From an uncultured Rhodopila sp. (GTDB lineage Bacteria > Pseudomonadota > Alphaproteobacteria > Acetobacterales > Acetobacteraceae), in NCBI RefSeq assembly GCF_903915725.1, contig NZ_CAIWTY010000097.1, positions 53,959 to 117,958 of the forward strand: a stretch of DNA of 64,000 bases, in the 5' to 3' direction. The notes under the pieces were generated by a model. That model searched no databases. It was not told the DNA's origin and worked only from the letters and a program-made list of their open reading frames with translations. The translations under genes were made by a program, and so were the position numbers. Shown in pieces: positions 1-8,875 of this stretch; the stretch's first letter is position 1, and each line of letters starts with the position of its first letter.

Positions 1-1815
1 GGCATCGCCGACGTTGCTCATCGCCTCGGCGATTTGCAGGAAGTGCTCGAAGAACTTGGTCGCGACGTCCTGATAGACCGGATTGTGCTGCGCCAGCTCC
101 AAGGCGATGCGCATGAGGTTCAGCGAGTACATCGCCATCCAGCTCGTGCCGTCGGCCTGATCGATGTGCCCACCCGTCGGCAACTGCGCGCTGCGATCGA
201 ACACGCCGATGTTGTCGAGGCCTAAGAACCCGCCCTGGAATATGTTGCGTCCTTCGGCATCCTTGCGGTTGACCCACCAGGTGAAGTTAAGCAGCAACTT
301 GTGAAACACACGCTCAAGGAAACCGAGATCGCCCTGCCCCCCGCGGTGATTGCGATCCATCTGATAGACACGCCATGTTGCCCAGGCATGGACCGGCGGA
401 TTGACATCGCCGAAGGCCCACTCGTAGGCCGGAATCTGGCCGTTGGGATGCATATACCATTCGCGCGTCAGCAGCAGGAGCTGTTCCTTGGCGAACTCCG
501 AATCAACCAGGGCAAACGGAATTGTATGAAACGCGAGATCCCAGGCCGCGTACCAGGGATATTCCCATTTGTCCGGCATGGAGATAATATCGGCATTATT
601 CAAATGCATCCATTCGTGATTGCGGCCGTGGCGCCGCTCGGCCGGAGGCGGGAGCTGACCGGGGTCGCCCTTGATCCACTCGGGAATGTCGAAGTAAAAA
701 TATTGCTTGCTCCAGATCATTCCGGCGAGCGCCTGGCGTTGCACGTGCCTGGCGTCGGTACTTTCGATATCGCGCTGCAGCACCGCGTAGAACGCGTCGG
801 CTTCGGCAATGCGCTGGTCGAAAATGCGATCGAAATCCTCCAGCGGCGCCGACCTCGGCACGCTCGACAGCCTCAGGTTGACGCTGACGGAGCCATGCGC
901 CGGGATCTCGAAGCGGAAATGCGCGGCCGCTTTGGTGCCGTGATTTGTGGCCGAGACCGCGGCCTTCCGGCCTGCGATAAGATAATCATGAAAGCCGTCC
1001 TTGAATGGTCCATCGGACGGCAGCGAAAACAGTCTGCCGCCGTTCGTTTCATTCTCGGTAAACAGCCATTGCATTCCCGGGTTGTCCGGGCTGCCGGCGT
1101 AGCAGTGATAGACGCCCAGGGTTTCGTGCCCGGCAACGACCGCGTTGCCGTCGCGGCGCAATCCGGGCCGATGCTGGCCGGGCTTCCAACTCCAGGTGTT
1201 GCGGAACACGAGCTGCGGCAACAGGTGCAGAGGTGCCGGCGCGTCACCGCGGTTGTGCGCCGTTATCCGCATCAGGACATCGTCCAAACCAGCCTGAGCA
1301 TATTCGACGAACACGTCGAAATACCGGTTATCATCGAAGATTCCCGTATCGAGCAGTTCGTATTCCGGCACGCCGATGCCGCGGCGCCGATTTTCCGCCG
1401 CCAGATCGGCGTAAGGGAAGGCTGCCTGCGGATACTTATAGAGCATCCGCAGATAGGAATGCGTCGGAGTGGCATCGAGATAGTAGTACAGTTCCTTGAC
1501 GTCTTCGCCGTGATTGCCCTCGCTGTTGGTCAGCCCGAACAGGCGCTCCTTCAAGATCGCGTCGCGCTCATTCCACAGCGCCAGTGACAGGCACAGGATC
1601 TGGTTGTCGTCGGAAAAGCCGGCGATGCCGTCCTCTCCCCAGCGGTATGCCCGGCTGCGGGCATGGTCGTGGGGAAAAAAGTCCCAGGCGTTGCCCTGCG
1701 GGCTGTAGTCCTCGCGAACCGTTCCCCACTGCCGTTCGCTTAAATACGGCCCCCATTTCTTCCATCCGGGCGGCGCCGCGGTGCATTCGGCCAGCCGTTT
1801 TTGCTCAGCGTTCAT
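1..1815 (-). CDS. Large glucosidase (GH63/MGH-like), N-terminal 605 residues, runs off the left edge
   Basis: An open frame of 605 codons without a stop runs from an ATG at 1815 down to base 1, so the C-terminus lies outside the window. The protein starts [10 protein letters not shown] and contains patches typical of the bacterial 'glucosidase' group related to GH63 and mannosylglycerate hydrolases: [14 protein letters not shown] near residue 65, [12 protein letters not shown] near 110, KYEYPW-like [14 protein letters not shown] near 430 and [15 protein letters not shown] near 550, which is part of an (alpha/alpha)6 barrel. It probably hydrolyses an alpha-glucosidic bond in a cytoplasmic disaccharide or glycogen-like substrate; the exact substrate cannot be read. 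No signal peptide is visible. Long plus-strand frames opposite it (for example 301-1587) are shadows. Family members are about 880-900 residues, so roughly two thirds is present. Confidence 0.85.
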   Translation of the reverse strand, partial: MNAEQKRLAECTAAPPGWKKWGPYLSERQWGTVREDYSPQGNAWDFFPHDHARSRAYRWGEDGIAGFSDDNQILCLSLALWNERDAILKERLFGLTNSEGNHGEDVKELYYYLDATPTHSYLRMLYKYPQAAFPYADLAAENRRRGIGVPEYELLDTGIFDDNRYFDVFVEYAQAGLDDVLMRITAHNRGDAPAPLHLLPQLVFRNTWSWKPGQHRPGLRRDGNAVVAGHETLGVYHCYAGSPDNPGMQWLFTENETNGGRLFSLPSDGPFKDGFHDYLIAGRKAAVSATNHGTKAAAHFRFEIPAHGSVSVNLRLSSVPRSAPLEDFDRIFDQRIAEADAFYAVLQRDIESTDARHVQRQALAGMIWSKQYFYFDIPEWIKGDPGQLPPPAERRHGRNHEWMHLNNADIISMPDKWEYPWYAAWDLAFHTIPFALVDSEFAKEQLLLLTREWYMHPNGQIPAYEWAFGDVNPPVHAWATWRVYQMDRNHRGGQGDLGFLERVFHKLLLNFTWWVNRKDAEGRNIFQGGFLGLDNIGVFDRSAQLPTGGHIDQADGTSWMAMYSLNLMRIALELAQHNPVYQDVATKFFEHFLQIAEAMSNVGDA

Positions 1816-1848
1816 TATGTCATCCTTCGGCGGCTCCGGGTGGCTGCG

Positions 1849-2160
1849 CCCCTGTTCAGAGCGCACGGATAGTCGCAGATGGCGTGGCACGGCGGAAATG
1901 CCGTTGAGGTATGAATTGGATTACTCCAGGGCATGGTCGGCTGTCTTTCCTCAGCATGGCTTGGCCGAGATCGTCGATTTGTTTGCCGGCGGCGGTTTCA
2001 GGCAAACCCGCAGATGGACGCTCCGGCCGAGCGGACGCGGCGAAGACACCCGGCGAAACCGCTGACGATGCCGAAGGGTCATGCAATTCATACCTCAACG
2101 GCATTTCCGCCGCGCCACGGCATTTGCGAGTTTGTCTGTGCTCCCTGAACAGGGGAACAG
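1849..2160. repeat. Long inverted repeat (MITE-like or decayed element)
   Basis: A perfect 28-bp arm at 1891-1918 is repeated in inverse orientation at 2084-2111, and imperfect similarity extends outward on both sides to about 1849 and 2160 (both outer ends carry CCCTGTTCAG or its complement). The arms enclose about 165 bp with no convincing gene. This fills most of the 500-bp gap between the glucosidase and the PRC-barrel gene. It could be a miniature inverted-repeat element or the two ends of a collapsed transposon. Confidence 0.75.
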
Positions 2161-2315
2161 CCCGGACCGCCCGGTGTCGCAGTGTCGCGCAACGCCGACC
2201 GGCTCCGGGCCACCGACCGGACTGCCGTGATGAATATAGGATGAACCGGGGAACAACAGGTAATCGCTTCTCGGTAGCCCACCCATCACGAAACCGCAAC
2301 TTATCAGAGGAAAAC

Positions 2316-2708
2316 ATGAAAAAACTCACCATGGCAATCACCGCCGCCGCGCTGGCGCTGGTGTTCGCTCCCTCCATCATCAACCCTGCTTCGGCCCAGT
2401 CGCAGAGCCGCAGTGAGATCGTCGCCTCGGATCACAGCATGCGCACCAGCAAGCTGATTGGCATCGAGGTGTATAATGAACAAGGCGCGGATATCGGCAA
2501 GCTCGAAGATATTATCCTTAAGGACTCGGCATCGGAACCGCAGGCGATCCTTTCCGTCGGCGGGTTCGTCGGTGGAGGACCGAAGCTGGTCGTCGTACCG
2601 CTCAGCCACATCTCCCTGAAGGCCGACAAGGCGAGCATGTCGGCAACGAAGTCGCAAATGGCGGCGTTGCCGAAGTGGCAGTTCAATGGCGAGGGCGGTG
2701 GCGGCTGA
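2316..2708 (+). CDS. Secreted PRC-barrel domain protein
   Basis: 130 residues. An AGAGG ribosome binding site lies 5 bases before the ATG. Residues 1-27 form a signal peptide (MKK, hydrophobic core, cleavage near PASAQS). The mature part contains a PRC-barrel beta fold: TSKLIGIEVYNEQGADIGKLEDIIL near residues 46-70 and ILSVGGFVGGGPKLVVVPLSHI near 78-100. PRC-barrel proteins of this secreted type are common in soil alphaproteobacteria and have no firm biochemical role; stress or envelope functions have been suggested. It stands alone, with a gap of over 230 bp on each side. Confidence 0.85.
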   Translation: MKKLTMAITAAALALVFAPSIINPASAQSQSRSEIVASDHSMRTSKLIGIEVYNEQGADIGKLEDIILKDSASEPQAILSVGGFVGGGPKLVVVPLSHISLKADKASMSATKSQMAALPKWQFNGEGGGG

Positions 2709-2944
2709 ACCGTCTCGTCACACACGGCCGGGCGGCTTCCGTCCGGCCAATCGATTTTATTACAGTCCGCACCAAAATATCGTCGTCCGGTCGCGGATCA
2801 GTGATCACCGCGGGGGAGCATCGGAATGCAAGACACTCCGCGGCCGCCCGTTCCAGGCCTGGTCGATGGGCGAGTTCATCCGCTTGCAGGTCATTCTACG
2901 ATCGCTTGCACAATGACTGTTAAAGTAACAAAGGGACTTGTATC
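2709..2944. other. Gene-free spacer before the DoxX/NDH-2 gene
   Basis: No frame with family-like sequence on either strand. The end of the spacer (about 2910-2944) is more AT-rich and probably holds the promoter of the next transcription unit. Confidence 0.5.
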
Positions 2945-3025
2945 ATGTTCTCAATGTCCAGTCTGATGCAACGCGGTAAGGGTGCCATGTCCCCCGGCGC
3001 GCCCGTGCGCGGGCGGCTCGCGTGA
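2945..3025 (+). CDS. Possible 26-residue upstream peptide coupled to the DoxX/NDH-2 gene
   Basis: An ATG at 2945, preceded by an AAGGGA ribosome binding site, opens a 26-codon frame (MFSMSSLMQRGKGAMSPG...) whose TGA (3023-3025) overlaps the GTG start of the following gene (3022-3024). A GTGA overlap of this kind usually means translational coupling. The peptide has no recognised motif and could serve only to load ribosomes onto the downstream GTG, which has no good ribosome binding site of its own. Confidence 0.4.
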   Translation: MFSMSSLMQRGKGAMSPGAPVRGRLA

Positions 3026-5151
3026 ACGCCGCGGTGCAGGCGCGTCTACGCGCCGCGGTCGGTGCGGCCCGGGCCGCCCTGCGCCTGGCCGCGCCTTTTG
3101 TCGATCTGTTCGTGCGGCTTTGCCTCGCCGGAGCCTTCTTCACGTCGGGCATGCTGAAACTCGGCAACTGGCCGCTCGCGCTCATACTGTCACAGCAGGA
3201 ATACCCGGTGAGTTGGCTTGATCCGGGTATCGCGGCCGTTCTCGGCGCCGCGATCGAAGTCGGCGGATCGATTCTGCTGACGGCTGGTCTGTTTACGCGG
3301 CCGGCGGCCCTGGCGATGCTGCTGCTGTCGCTCGTGATCCAGTTCAGCTACCAGCGTCTGGATGAGAACCTGTTCTGGGCGGCCTTGTTCGCCTGGTATT
3401 TTATCCACGGCGCCGGCCCTCTATCGCTCGATCGCCTGTTTGCGAAAGGTGTCCGTGAAAGCGCGCTGCCGCTGGCGGCTGAGGCCGTAGCCGCCGCCGC
3501 CTCGCTCGAGCGGGCTGCGGGTCCGTGGTTTCGCCTGTTGCTGCGCCTTTGGCTGGCCGCCGCGGTGGCCGGATTACCGCTGCCCGAGGCATTCTTCCCG
3601 ATCGATACGATGGCGGCGCTGCCGAGATTGCTGGCGTGGCCTATGGCGGTCATGCTCGCAGCGGGTGTGGCGACCCCGGTTGCGGCCGTCGTCCTGCTGC
3701 TCGCCCTGTCGGGCACGTGGATGATGGCCCCCGCCGAAGGCGTAAGCCTTTATGCTCCATTCGTGCTTGCCTTGCTGGCGGTGTCCGGACCGGGGGCGCT
3801 ATCGCTTGACCGGTTGCTGTCAGGCGCACTGGCCGAAGGACCGCGGCGGCCGGACGAAGACGCGCCTCATGTCGTCATCGTCGGCGCGGGGTTCGGCGGC
3901 ATGGCGTGCGCCGGCGGCCTGCGCCGCGAGCGGGTCCGCGTCACCTTGATTGATCGCCGAAACTATCACCTGTTCCAGCCGCTGCTGTATCAGGTCGCCA
4001 CGGCGAGCCTGTCGCCGGGGGATATTGCGGTGCCGATCCGTTCGGTTTTCCGCGATGATCCTGAGGTGACGGCACTGTGCGGGACGGTCACCGGGGTCGA
4101 TCCGGTCCGGCGGCTGGTTCAAGTCGAGGGCCGCGAGATCGACTATGACTATCTTGTGCTGGCATCGGGGGCCAGCCACGGTTATTTCGGCAACGATCGT
4201 TGGGCGGCCTACGCACCCGGCCTGAAGTTCGTCGAAGATGCCGTCGCGATGCGCGGCCGGATACTCGGGGCGTTCGAGCGGGCCGAACTTGCCGAGGACC
4301 CGCAGGAGCAGGCCAGATGCCTCACCTTCATCATCTGCGGCGGCGGCCCGACCGGCGTCGAACTCGCGGGTGCGATCGCGGAGCTGGCCAGGCACGGCCT
4401 CGCCGGCGAATATCGCCGCATCGACCCTGCCCGCGCGCGCATCATGCTGGTGCAGTCGGGAGAGCGCGTGCTGCCGTCGTTTCCCGAGGCGCTGTCGGCC
4501 GCCGCCCGCCGGGCGCTCGAAAGCCTCGGCGTTGACGTGCGGATCGGCAGCCGCGTTGAAGACATCGACCAGGCCGGAGCGGTGGTCAATGGAACGCGTA
4601 TCGAGGCGTCGACCATCATCTGGGCTGCCGGCGTGGTCGCCTCACCGGCTGCCATGTGGTTGAACCAGCAGCCCGATCGCGCCGGGCGGCTGAAGGTGGC
4701 AGCCGATCTTTCGGTCCCGGAATGGTCGAATGTTTTTGCGATTGGCGATACGGCGGCGGTCGATCTGGACGGATCAACCGTGCCCGGGGTCGCTCCGGCC
4801 GCCAAGCAGGGCGGCCTCTATGTCGCTTCGGTGCTGCGGGCCCGGCTGCGCGGCCATGCGCCGCCGCCGCCGTTCCGCTATCGGTCTCCCGGCAGCCTGG
4901 CCACCATCGGGCGACGGCAGGCGGTCGCGGATTTCGGCCGGGTGAGGCTTTCCGGCGCCGTGGCGTGGTGGCTGTGGGGCGCGGTGCATGTCTTCTTCAT
5001 GCTCGGCACGCGGAGCCGGATCGCGGTGATTCTGGGGTGGCTGTGGTCCTACCTGACGTACCGTGTCGGCGTCCAACTGATCACCGGCGAGCGGCATACC
5101 GAGTTTAATACAAAAGACTTTCGACTTGCCGAGCGGATGAAACGACAATGA
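3022..5151 (+). CDS. DoxX-domain / type II NADH dehydrogenase fusion
   Basis: 709 residues from a GTG start. The first 260 residues are membrane-embedded and resemble DoxX/DUF417 proteins, seemingly in two units (residues about 25-135 and 165-260), including LAGAFFTSGMLKLGNW. From about 280 onward it is a pyridine nucleotide-disulfide oxidoreductase of the NDH-2 type: an FAD-binding GAGFGGMACAGGLR near 286, an NHLFQPLLYQVAT-type patch near 318, an NAD-binding CGGGPTGVELAGAIAE near 438 and a FAIGDTA motif near 574. It likely oxidises NADH and passes electrons to quinone at the inner membrane without pumping protons. The fused DoxX part may anchor it or form the quinone site. The start follows from the coupled upstream peptide and the absence of another in-frame start. 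Confidence 0.87.
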   Translation: MNAAVQARLRAAVGAARAALRLAAPFVDLFVRLCLAGAFFTSGMLKLGNWPLALILSQQEYPVSWLDPGIAAVLGAAIEVGGSILLTAGLFTRPAALAMLLLSLVIQFSYQRLDENLFWAALFAWYFIHGAGPLSLDRLFAKGVRESALPLAAEAVAAAASLERAAGPWFRLLLRLWLAAAVAGLPLPEAFFPIDTMAALPRLLAWPMAVMLAAGVATPVAAVVLLLALSGTWMMAPAEGVSLYAPFVLALLAVSGPGALSLDRLLSGALAEGPRRPDEDAPHVVIVGAGFGGMACAGGLRRERVRVTLIDRRNYHLFQPLLYQVATASLSPGDIAVPIRSVFRDDPEVTALCGTVTGVDPVRRLVQVEGREIDYDYLVLASGASHGYFGNDRWAAYAPGLKFVEDAVAMRGRILGAFERAELAEDPQEQARCLTFIICGGGPTGVELAGAIAELARHGLAGEYRRIDPARARIMLVQSGERVLPSFPEALSAAARRALESLGVDVRIGSRVEDIDQAGAVVNGTRIEASTIIWAAGVVASPAAMWLNQQPDRAGRLKVAADLSVPEWSNVFAIGDTAAVDLDGSTVPGVAPAAKQGGLYVASVLRARLRGHAPPPPFRYRSPGSLATIGRRQAVADFGRVRLSGAVAWWLWGAVHVFFMLGTRSRIAVILGWLWSYLTYRVGVQLITGERHTEFNTKDFRLAERMKRQ

Positions 5152-5181
5152 CGTGCAAGCCTGGAACAGGGAGTAGACAAA

Positions 5182-5796
5182 ATGCGTGTGCTGGTGCTTG
5201 GCGCCACCGGACGGGTGGGTAACGAAGTGGCGCGGCGCGCGGGCGAGGCCGGGCATGAGGTCACAGCGTTCGTCCGCGATCCGGCGCGGTTGAAGGTCCG
5301 GCCTGCGCACGTCGCGGTGGGCGATATCGTCCGGCACGAGACTCTGGTGGCGGCACTCTCCGGCGGGATTGATGCCGTGGTGAACACAGTCGGCGCCGAT
5401 CCGCTGAAGCCCTCGACCATCGTCACCGACACTGCCCGCGCGATCGTGGCCGCGATGGGCGCAGGCGGCGTGCGCCGCTATGTCGCGATTTCAGGCACGG
5501 CGCAAATGCCGACGACGCCGCTCGGCGCGCTCTCGATCGCCATTCTGCGTATGACACCGGTGGGCAACGCGATCCGCGACCATCAAGGCGCCTTCGCCAT
5601 TGTCACCGCATCCGGCCTGGATTGGACCCTCGCCGGCTGTCCGTGGATCAAGGACGGCCCCGCGCGCGGTTATCGCGAGCACGCCAAATTCCCGGGCGGT
5701 ATGAAATCCATCGCGCCCGGCGACGTCGCCGCGTTTCTCGTCAACGTGCTCGACCAGCCTTCGTACAGCCGCCGTATCGTTGGGATCTGGCCCTGA
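5182..5796 (+). CDS. NAD(P)-binding (NmrA-like, atypical SDR) protein
   Basis: 204 residues. An N-terminal Rossmann motif GATGRVGNEVARR occupies residues 7-19, followed by a DPARL segment and GDIVRHETL. The family is the small NAD(P)H-binding atypical SDR group (SDR_a5/NmrA-like) that lacks a classical YxxxK catalytic pair. Members act as flavin reductases or redox sensors; the substrate cannot be told here. A GGAG-like site (ACAGGGAGTAG) precedes the ATG. It follows the DoxX/NDH-2 gene by 30 bp and is probably co-transcribed with it. Confidence 0.83.
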   Translation: MRVLVLGATGRVGNEVARRAGEAGHEVTAFVRDPARLKVRPAHVAVGDIVRHETLVAALSGGIDAVVNTVGADPLKPSTIVTDTARAIVAAMGAGGVRRYVAISGTAQMPTTPLGALSIAILRMTPVGNAIRDHQGAFAIVTASGLDWTLAGCPWIKDGPARGYREHAKFPGGMKSIAPGDVAAFLVNVLDQPSYSRRIVGIWP

Positions 5797-5852
5797 ACGG
5801 CGGGAGCACGAGGCATCTGCCCCGTCGCATCGGCTCCCCCGGGCGCCGATCG

Positions 5853-6208
5853 TTACATGTCGAAGCGTTTGAGCTTGCCGTCGGTCACCCGCCAGACATG
5901 CGCGAACGGCGCCGGCATTGCCTTGCCTGTCGGCTTGTTGACGCCGCGATAGGCGCCCTGGCTGACCACGCGGTCGCCTTCGGGAATGAAATCGTCCGCG
6001 ACCGCCGAGAAGTTGTCCCAATCGCGCATCAGCACGCGATCAGCTTGTTCAGCACATCTTCAGGCTTGCCCCAGGTGCCGCGGTAGTAGGGAAAGCCCTC
6101 GGCTTCGGTCCATTCCGGCTCCGGATGGAGCAGACCGAGCAGCCCGGGCACATCGCCGCGGCCAAGCGCCGCATAGAAAGCGCGGACGAGATCGATCGTT
6201 GCAGTCAT
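5853..6208 (-). pseudogene. SnoaL-like (NTF2-fold) protein, interrupted by a single-base frameshift
   Basis: The gene starts at an ATG at 6208 with a strong GGAGGTG site. The first frame reads MTATIDLVRAFYAALGRGD and on to GKPEDVLNKLI, then stops. The continuation, VLMRDWDNFSAVADDF to the C-terminal WRVTDGKLKRFDM, is in another frame ending at 5853. Joining the two near 6035 by adding one base restores a normal SnoaL/ketosteroid-isomerase-like protein of about 118 residues. Either the gene is dead or the assembly lost one base. Function of the intact family member is unknown (small-molecule binding or isomerisation). It is divergent from the LysR gene at 6403, which may have controlled it. 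Confidence 0.75.
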
Positions 6209-6402
6209 TGTACACCTCCGCAAGAAAAGACGCCGCGGAGAAGCTCTGTCCCCAGCGTCCGTGTTTATCGGGCGATCGTGGCGAGCGCGCCCAGACCAAG
6301 CGCCGTGCGGCCTCGGTGGCCGGTAAGCCCCAACTAAGCGCTTCCGCTTTCCGACAGCAGCCGCTAGCTTCGGGAAGCGCCCTTCCACATTATGGAAGTT
6401 AA

Positions 6403-7323
6403 ATGGACCGGTTCGAAGCGATGCGCACTCTGGTTGCGGCGGTCGACGGCGGCAGCCTGTCGGCGGCATCACGCGCGCTCAATACGCCGCTACCCACGGT
6501 CAGCCGGCGCGTTTCGGACCTGGAGGCGCATCTCGGCGCACAGTTGCTCGTGCGTACGAGCCGCAAGCTGATCCTGACCGAAGCAGGCGAGGCGTTCGTC
6601 GCGGTTGCGCGCCGGCTGCTCGACGATCTCGGGGATGCCGAGCGTGCGGCGAGCGGCGAATATCGCGCTCCGCGCGGCGAACTGCTGGTCACCGCGCCTA
6701 TCATATTTGGCAAGCTCCATGTCGCGCCGATAATCCACGCCTTCCTCGGCGCCTATCCCGATGTGACGGTCCGGTTGGTGCTGTCGGACGAAGTGATCGA
6801 TCTGGTCGAGGCGCATGTCGATGTCGCGGTGCGTATCGGCCGGCTGCCCGACAGCGATCTGATTGCGCGGCAAATGGGTCACGTCCGCTGGTTGATCTGC
6901 GCGAGCCCCGATTACCTCGCCCGGCGCGGCGAACCGGTGACGCCCGACGCGCTGGCAGACCATGACTGTATCGCGTTCGAGGGGCTGCAGACCTATCGCA
7001 ACTGGTCGATTGGCGGCGACGCTGTGGCGCGGTCAATCGCTATCCGTCCGCGCTTCTCGACAAATACCGCCGATGCTGTCGTCGAAGCGGCGGCAGCCGG
7101 GCTCGGGATCGCGCGTGTAATCTCATACCAGGCGGCGGCCGCGATCGCCGCGGGTCGCGTCACGACGATCCTGCGCGGCTTCTCGACCGATCCCATTCCG
7201 GTCAACCTTGTGCACCAGTCGCAACGCGTCCAGCCGCTCAAGCGGCGCGCCTTTCTCGACTTTGTCGTGCCACGATTGACCGTGGCGCTTGCAGCGGTGA
7301 ACGATCTGGTGCGCTGCGCGTGA
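6403..7323 (+). CDS. LysR-family transcriptional regulator
   Basis: 306 residues. An N-terminal winged helix-turn-helix (MDRFEAMRTLVAAVDGGSLS, then SRALNTPLPTVSRRVSDLE at residues 25-43) is followed by a periplasmic-binding-protein-like effector domain (residues about 90-295). This is the AaeR/DsdC-like subgroup common in proteobacteria. It is divergent from the frameshifted SnoaL gene with a 194-bp shared control region, the classical LysR arrangement, so the SnoaL gene or the neighbouring NAD(P)-binding gene is its likely target. The inducer is unknown. Confidence 0.9.
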   Translation: MDRFEAMRTLVAAVDGGSLSAASRALNTPLPTVSRRVSDLEAHLGAQLLVRTSRKLILTEAGEAFVAVARRLLDDLGDAERAASGEYRAPRGELLVTAPIIFGKLHVAPIIHAFLGAYPDVTVRLVLSDEVIDLVEAHVDVAVRIGRLPDSDLIARQMGHVRWLICASPDYLARRGEPVTPDALADHDCIAFEGLQTYRNWSIGGDAVARSIAIRPRFSTNTADAVVEAAAAGLGIARVISYQAAAAIAAGRVTTILRGFSTDPIPVNLVHQSQRVQPLKRRAFLDFVVPRLTVALAAVNDLVRCA

Positions 7324-7484
7324 GATGGGTCGGGCCGCGCACTTCTGCGGCAGATTTTAGGTGTGCCCGTGATTGCGCTCCGCGCCCGTGATCCCACTTC
7401 CGGTCAACGGCAACGTGACGAAAGTTTCACGCTGACATTCGGCGACCGATAGTAATCTTTCCTGAAATGCCCGGGAGTAACGCG

Positions 7485-8207
7485 ATGCCTTTTCTCCGCC
7501 GTGGACTTCTGGCGACTGCGCCTGCAGCAGCGTTATCCCTGATAATCACCCCGGCCTCGGCCGCGACAACCGATCTCGCCGTCAGTTGCGACACCGCCGC
7601 GGCGTCCGCGGTGATCCGGGCGGGTGATGTTTACCGGTCACGCACCGGCGTCCGAATCCGGGTCTTCCCCACCTCCCCCGGCCTGCTGCTGCCGCAGCTT
7701 GAGCGGGAAATCCAAAACGACATCGTGCTCACACAGATCGCCGTGCTCGATCAGGCGGAGAAAGAGGGCCTTATCCAGCCGGGTGGGCGCGTCGGCCCGT
7801 GGCGCAACCGCCTCGTCATAGCTACATCACGCGACACCGACGGACCCGAGGGCAGCTTTGCCGTAACCGATCCGACACCGGCCTCCGGCATCGACGGTCC
7901 CGCCATTCTGCAGCGCCTCGGCGCCATGCCGAAGACGGTACTCGGGGTCATCAACACCGGCACAGTCGCGTGGCTGTTGACCAACGGCCAAGCGCAGCAG
8001 GGGCTGCTGCACCAGACCGAGATAGTCAATGACAGCAGCCTGAAACCGCTTTCCGCTGTGCCGGACGATGTCTGGCCGCCCATCCTCTATGCCGCGACCG
8101 TCACAAAGCTGGCGCGGCGCGGTGACCCGGCCGCCTTTGTCGCCTTCCTCGGCGGTCCCGACGGCCAGGCGGTGCTGCATCTGGCCGGACTGGAGAGCGC
8201 GTCGTGA
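7485..8207 (+). CDS. Periplasmic substrate-binding protein, ModA-like
   Basis: 240 residues from the ATG at 7485, chosen over the ATG at 7467 because GGGAG lies 9 bases before it. Residues 1-27 form a signal peptide (twin arginine-like RRGLLATAP and hydrophobic core, cleavage near ASAAT). The mature part, with SCDTAAASAVIRAGDVYRSR, VFPTSPGLLLPQLE and a GPWRNRLVIATS patch, resembles molybdate/tungstate-binding ModA proteins, but is divergent and no ABC transporter genes follow. Its stop codon overlaps the start of the cytochrome b gene (GTGA). Because a molybdopterin oxidoreductase is two genes downstream, it may bind molybdate or act as a chaperone for that enzyme; this is inference. Confidence 0.7.
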   Translation: MPFLRRGLLATAPAAALSLIITPASAATTDLAVSCDTAAASAVIRAGDVYRSRTGVRIRVFPTSPGLLLPQLEREIQNDIVLTQIAVLDQAEKEGLIQPGGRVGPWRNRLVIATSRDTDGPEGSFAVTDPTPASGIDGPAILQRLGAMPKTVLGVINTGTVAWLLTNGQAQQGLLHQTEIVNDSSLKPLSAVPDDVWPPILYAATVTKLARRGDPAAFVAFLGGPDGQAVLHLAGLESAS

Positions 8208-8875
8208 GCGCCGGCGATCTCGAAGTCCAGACTCACCCGATTGCCGCGCGCGTCACCCACTGGCTGATGGCGCTGGCGATCCTGCTGCTCATCGGCTCCG
8301 GCTGGCGCATCTACAACGCCAGCCCGATCTTCGATTTCCGCTTCCCGGAAGCCGTCACCCTCGGCGGCGACGTGGAGGACGCGCTGGCGCTGCACAACGA
8401 TCCCGGTGTCGCCAGTGCCCTGGCCTGGCATTTCGCCGCGATGTGGCTGCTGGCGCTCAGCTACCTTGGATTCGTGCTCTGGAACACCATCACCGGCCAT
8501 TTCCGGCGGGACTTCCTGCCGATCGGCCCGCGGCTGTTTTGGCGGGATTTCGTGGCGGCGGCGACGTTCCGGCTGCAGCACCGACTGGGCGAGTATAACG
8601 TCGTGCAGCGGGTGGCCTATTGGGGCGCGCTGGGATCCGTCGCGATGATGCTGCTGTCCGGCATCGCGATCTGGAAGCCGGTGCAGACCTACCCGCTGGA
8701 AGTGCTGTTCGGCGGCTTCCAGGGCGCGCGCATCGTCCACTTCGTGTTCATGACGGCCATCGTCCTGTTTATCGCGATCCACGTCGCGCTGGTCATCCTG
8801 GTGCCGAAGACCTTCGTCGCGATGACGCTCGGGCGCGCCACCGCCATGCCGCATGCCCGCAAAGGAGACGCTTGA
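8204..8875 (+). CDS. Cytochrome b561-type membrane subunit
   Basis: 223 residues from a GTG that overlaps the previous stop. Four or more hydrophobic helices carry the histidines expected for b-type haem: THWLMALAILLLIGSGWR near residues 19-36, HFAAMWLLALSYLGF near 76, RVAYWGALGSVAMMLLSGIAIW near 128 and HFVFMTAIVLFIAIHVALV near 180. This is the family of membrane cytochrome b anchors for periplasmic molybdopterin enzymes (formate, thiosulfate and YedY-like systems). The next gene starts within its stop codon (TGATG), so this is very probably the quinone-side partner of the molybdopterin oxidoreductase. Confidence 0.85.
   Translation: MSAGDLEVQTHPIAARVTHWLMALAILLLIGSGWRIYNASPIFDFRFPEAVTLGGDVEDALALHNDPGVASALAWHFAAMWLLALSYLGFVLWNTITGHFRRDFLPIGPRLFWRDFVAAATFRLQHRLGEYNVVQRVAYWGALGSVAMMLLSGIAIWKPVQTYPLEVLFGGFQGARIVHFVFMTAIVLFIAIHVALVILVPKTFVAMTLGRATAMPHARKGDA

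Noticed and set aside
301..1587. 428-residue plus-strand open frame
   Set aside because: It is the antisense shadow of the glucosidase, whose minus-strand frame shows family motifs throughout.
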